A stretch of DNA of 18,113 nucleotides from Propionibacteriaceae bacterium (GTDB taxonomy: Bacteria > Actinomycetota > Actinomycetes > Propionibacteriales > Propionibacteriaceae). This document shows positions 15,827 through 18,113 of the stretch, one piece after another. Within the stretch, counting starts at the first letter, position 1. Each line of letters opens with the position of its first letter. The notes below the pieces were generated by a model. The model searched no databases and was not told the origin of the DNA. It worked only from the letters and a program-made list of their open reading frames with translations. The position numbers and the translations under genes were made by a program. Location: contig JAISGZ010000012.1 of assembly GCA_031262845.1 (NCBI GenBank), positions 1 to 18,113 of the forward strand, written 5' to 3'.

Positions 15827-15848
15827 TCTTTCAATCTCATCTGAAAGA
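15827..15848. promoter_or_regulatory. Third dyad TCTTTCA-N8-TGAAAGA, at the expected transcription start
   Basis: The core TTTCA-N8-TGAAA at 15829-15846 starts exactly 40 bp after the second. The arms extend to 7 bp. It is followed by GACT where the other two have CACT. Its place just downstream of the -10 box suits a repressor site. Confidence 0.75.
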
Positions 15849-15877
15849 CTGACCGTAGGTCTGATGGGGAGAGGCTC

Positions 15878-17086
15878 ATGGACACACTGATCGACCGGCC
15901 CAGCTATCTCAGCTGGCTGCGCCGATGGCGTGACCACGACCTGATCAAGGTCGTCACGGGCGTCCGCCGCTGTGGCAAATCAACCTTGTTTCAGATATTT
16001 CAGAACGAGCTGCGGGCCAGCGGTGTCCCCGACGACCACATCGTCAACATCAACCTCGAAGATCCCACGACCGCTGCCATCACGACGGACTACCTGACCT
16101 TCTATCAGCACGTCATCGACCAGTTGCCACCGCAAGGAATGACCTACGTCTTTGTCGATGAGGTGCAACGCCTGCCCGAATTCGAGAAAGCCGCCGATGG
16201 GCTCCATCTTCGCCCTCAGGTTGACTTGTATTTGACTGGATCGAACGCCAATTTACTGTCGTCAGATTTGGCGACGCTGTTGTCAGGTCGCTACGTTGAG
16301 CTGGATCTACTCCCACTGTCATTCGCCGAATTCGTTTCGGCCCATCCAACCAATCTGGCGAAAGCGGATCTGTTCCAGCGTTATCTCGACAGCGGCGGCT
16401 TCCCTTACGTCACCCGGCTTGGTGACGACACGACCGCCATCAGCGAATACCTGACCGGTTTAATCAACACGATTCTCATTAAAGACGTTGCCATCCGCCA
16501 AAAAATTTCCAACGCCAGCCGGTTGAGCCGAATTGTCGACTACATGGCCGACAACATCGGAAATTTGACTACGCTGAAGAAAATCAGCGACACGTTGACA
16601 TCACTAGGCCAAAAGGTCAGCCAGCCAACAGTTGAAAACTACCTCCGCGGACTCGAGGACGCCTATCTGCTCTATCCCGGACCGCGCTTTGATATCCGGG
16701 GCAAACGCCGTCTGGAAGTCAACCAAAAATACTACTTGGTTGATACCGGTTTACGGCGAGCGCTTTTAGGACGCTCATCGCCCGATACCGGCCGGGTTCT
16801 CGAAAATGTCGTTTTCCTCCAACTCCTACGCCAAGCTAAATCCCTCTACGTCGGCAAATTGGGCAGCGCCGAAGTCGACTTCGTCGTCGAATACGCCGAC
16901 CGGACGGAATATGTCCAGGTCTGCCAAACGGTGACCGCCCCCGAGACCCTGGCTCGCGAACTCGCGCCCCTCCAAGCCATCCCCGACTACTATCCCCGCA
17001 CCCTGCTGACGCTGGACCCCGGAACCTTCACCCACGCCGGGATCAACCAATTCAACATCGTCGACTGGCTACTCAATCTCGGTTAG
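15878..17086 (+). CDS. AAA_14/DUF4143 P-loop ATPase (first)
   Basis: 402 residues. The family is widespread in bacteria and archaea but its function is not established. Domains: an N-terminal AAA_14 P-loop with Walker A GVRRCGKST (K34), Walker B YVFVDEVQ (D94, E95), sensor region LYLTGSNANLLS, and RYVELDLLPLSFAEF; then a helical DUF4143 part with YLVDTGLRRALLG and RVLENVVFLQLLR; then GSAEVDFVVE (E332, D334) and YVQVCQ (Q347), which resembles a PD-(D/E)XK nuclease-like fold with the usual Lys replaced. Nuclease activity is therefore doubtful. ATG 15878 has GGGGAGAGG 3-11 nt upstream. No HTH is seen, so it is unlikely to bind the upstream dyads itself by a classical domain. Base composition is slightly lower in GC than the flanking operon, hinting at transfer. 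Expression is probably controlled by the three dyads. Confidence 0.9.
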   Translation: MDTLIDRPSYLSWLRRWRDHDLIKVVTGVRRCGKSTLFQIFQNELRASGVPDDHIVNINLEDPTTAAITTDYLTFYQHVIDQLPPQGMTYVFVDEVQRLPEFEKAADGLHLRPQVDLYLTGSNANLLSSDLATLLSGRYVELDLLPLSFAEFVSAHPTNLAKADLFQRYLDSGGFPYVTRLGDDTTAISEYLTGLINTILIKDVAIRQKISNASRLSRIVDYMADNIGNLTTLKKISDTLTSLGQKVSQPTVENYLRGLEDAYLLYPGPRFDIRGKRRLEVNQKYYLVDTGLRRALLGRSSPDTGRVLENVVFLQLLRQAKSLYVGKLGSAEVDFVVEYADRTEYVQVCQTVTAPETLARELAPLQAIPDYYPRTLLTLDPGTFTHAGINQFNIVDWLLNLG

Positions 17087-17104
17087 GTCTCTGACCCACC
17101 AACT

Positions 17105-17145
17105 TTTCTAGCATTGGACTACTTGCAAAGCAGTAAGTCCAAATG
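17105..17145 (+). repeat. Hairpin element copy 1, just after the first AAA_14/DUF4143 gene
   Basis: Starts 19 nt after the stop codon. The first 28 nt (17105-17132) match copy 2 at 25 positions, including ACTACTTGCAAAGCA. Arms TTGGACT (17114-17120) and AGTCCAA (17136-17142) enclose an inner TGC-AAA-GCA. No T-run follows, so it is not a typical terminator. Confidence 0.75.
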
Positions 17146-17251
17146 GAACCATCCACCGGTCGGATCATCACCCACCACTTGAGGTGTAACGCTCCACACA
17201 GACAACTCAAATTGGCACTTGCAATGGCCGATCAACCAATCCAACGAGCTC

Positions 17252-17320
17252 CTACTTAACATTTGCGCAGGGTTCTACTTAACAAATTTGCAGGTTCCTA
17301 CTGGACAATTTTGTCAATCC
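17252..17320 (+). repeat. Three tandem 23-bp repeats
   Basis: Units start at 17252, 17275 and 17298. The first two share CTACTTAACA and end in GCAGG; the third begins CTACT, keeps ACA, and is degenerate. The CTACTT start echoes the CTACTTGCAAA core of the flanking hairpin elements. Confidence 0.65.
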
Positions 17321-17406
17321 TGACTGCATCCAGTGGCCAAAAAGAGGCTCATCGCCAGTCTCTGGAGCGCACTTTGTTTTGGGTCGCCAAAAGGAAGAAG
17401 GTTGCA

Positions 17407-17447
17407 TTCCTAGTATTAGACTACTTGCAAAGCATGTATTCTAATGC
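17407..17447 (+). repeat. Hairpin element copy 2, just before the second AAA_14/DUF4143 gene
   Basis: The first 28 nt (17407-17434) repeat copy 1 with three changes. Arms ATTAGA (17415-17420) and TCTAAT (17440-17445) enclose TAC-T-TGC-AAA-GCA-T-GTA. One arm pair is G-C in copy 1 and A-T here, so pairing is kept. Its CTTGCAAA can also pair with TTTGCAAG at the downstream ribosome site. Confidence 0.75.
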
Positions 17448-17468
17448 GTGTTTTGCAAGGAGTAGCTC

Positions 17469-18113
17469 GTGACTTTGATACCCGAGGGATACCGCCCACG
17501 CCTCATCGACGCCTCGCTGGAACGTCTTCTGGCCGCCGCGCCGGCTGTCTTGTTAGAGGGACCGAAATGGTGTGGCAAGACCTGGACTGGCTTGCGAGCC
17601 GCCAATTCCGTGGCCTGGATCGCCGACCCGGCTCAGAACTATCTGACCCGACGTCTAGCGGAAACCAACCCGTCAACTGTCATCCAGGGGGACACCCCAC
17701 GCCTGATCGACGAGTGGCAAGACGCGCCCGGACTGTGGGACGCCGTCCGGCACGAAGCTGACCACACCCCGGGCGCTGGTCGCTTCATCCTGACTGGTTC
17801 CGCGACGCCCCAAGACGGCGCTGTGTCCCACACCGGCACGGGCCGGATCGCGCGGCTGTCGATGTGGCCGATGAGCTTGATCGAGTCGGGTGACGCACCA
17901 GGCGGAATCTCGCTGCGTCAATTGTTCGATTCACAGCCGCCACCCACGCTGACCGGCACGATCGACCGTGACACCATCGCCGAACTGGTTTGCCGAGGTG
18001 GTTGGCCGGCGACCATCGGCCAACCAGTCACCATCACTCAAACCTTGACCCGCAGCTACGTCGATTCGATCGCCTACATCGAAGTGCCGCAAGTCGTGCA
18101 ATCACGCCGTGAC
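17469..18113 (+). CDS. AAA_14/DUF4143 P-loop ATPase (second), C-terminus beyond the right edge
   Basis: 215 codons are visible and open to the edge. Walker A is GPKWCGKT (K37 as the P-loop Lys), Walker B is RLIDEWQ (D81, E82), followed by RFILTGSATP, a sensor-1-type strand, then GTGRIARLSMWPMSLIESGD and LVCRGGWPATIG. These are marks of the large AAA_14/DUF4143 subfamily common in actinobacteria, and they differ clearly from the GVRRCGKST and VFVDEVQ version upstream, so the two genes are not a recent duplication. GTG 17469 has AAGGAG (17457-17462) 6 nt upstream. That ribosome site overlaps TTTGCAAG, which can pair with hairpin copy 2. The GTG also overlaps the stop of a doubtful 69-codon frame as GTGA. 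The DUF4143 part itself lies outside the window, so that domain is inferred from the family. Confidence 0.9.
   Translation, partial: MTLIPEGYRPRLIDASLERLLAAAPAVLLEGPKWCGKTWTGLRAANSVAWIADPAQNYLTRRLAETNPSTVIQGDTPRLIDEWQDAPGLWDAVRHEADHTPGAGRFILTGSATPQDGAVSHTGTGRIARLSMWPMSLIESGDAPGGISLRQLFDSQPPPTLTGTIDRDTIAELVCRGGWPATIGQPVTITQTLTRSYVDSIAYIEVPQVVQSRRD

Larger units (their letters stand above)
17087..17468. other. AT-rich, repeat-filled region between the two AAA_14/DUF4143 genes
   Basis: 382 nt, clearly lower in GC than the rest. It holds two copies of a hairpin element, a 23-bp tandem triplet, a GACAA-TT-TTGTC dyad (17304-17315), and TTGCAA palindromes at 17123, 17219, 17425 and 17453. A 69-codon TTG-started frame (17263-17472) crosses it but lacks a ribosome site. 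No clear promoter for the second gene is visible. Confidence 0.6.

Noticed and set aside
17263..17472. 69-codon TTG-started ORF ending in a GTGA overlap with the second ATPase gene
   Set aside because: No ribosome site, no recognisable sequence, and it runs through the tandem and hairpin repeats; the overlap is probably chance, though a decayed gene is possible.

Overview
The window looks like chromosomal DNA from a moderately GC-rich (about 60% by eye) actinobacterium that is probably anaerobic or facultative. The actinobacterial signs are the MoxR-DUF58-vWA-vWA gene order, an actinobacterial-type S33 proline-iminopeptidase-like protein, many GTG starts and an orphan TadE/G-like protein. The anaerobic sign is a very long pyruvate:ferredoxin oxidoreductase. 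The lineage is inferred from these features, not from any marker comparison.

Layout. At 1-3964 (minus) lies a PFOR/NifJ-family oxidoreductase whose C-terminus runs off the left edge. Divergent from it at 4316-5605 is an S33-type alpha/beta hydrolase that has lost its catalytic Ser and His. A diverged MurG-like glycosyltransferase follows (5752-6855). On the minus strand come a tRNA with anticodon CAU (6894-6967) and a one-pass membrane protein with a Ser-rich tail (7005-7979).

8350-13897 is a tight plus-strand operon: MoxR ATPase, DUF58 protein, a 38-codon small ORF, two tandem BatA-like vWA membrane proteins, and YggS (PLP homeostasis). Successive genes can be joined by 4-nt ATGA/GTGA overlaps. 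The small ORF sits exactly between two ATGA overlaps and has a strong Shine-Dalgarno at each end. The MoxR, DUF58 and vWA genes probably form one membrane-associated chaperone or metal-insertion type complex. YggS is translationally coupled to it and carries an unusual N-terminal array of seven 12-residue repeats.

14058-15702 (minus) holds a TadE/G-like protein and a Cof-type HAD phosphatase. The right end, from 15720, is the most unusual part. Two AAA_14/DUF4143-type P-loop proteins of different subfamilies lie in tandem, each preceded by its own array of repeats. The first has three TTTCA-N8-TGAAA dyads at exact 40-bp intervals around a TACAAT -10 box, the first sitting in a perfect 19-bp-arm palindrome. 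The second has two copies of a 28-nt hairpin element with a compensatory base-pair change, a 23-bp tandem triplet, and a possible structure that would hide its ribosome binding site. This two-ATPase module with dedicated cis elements is the best candidate here for an undescribed system.
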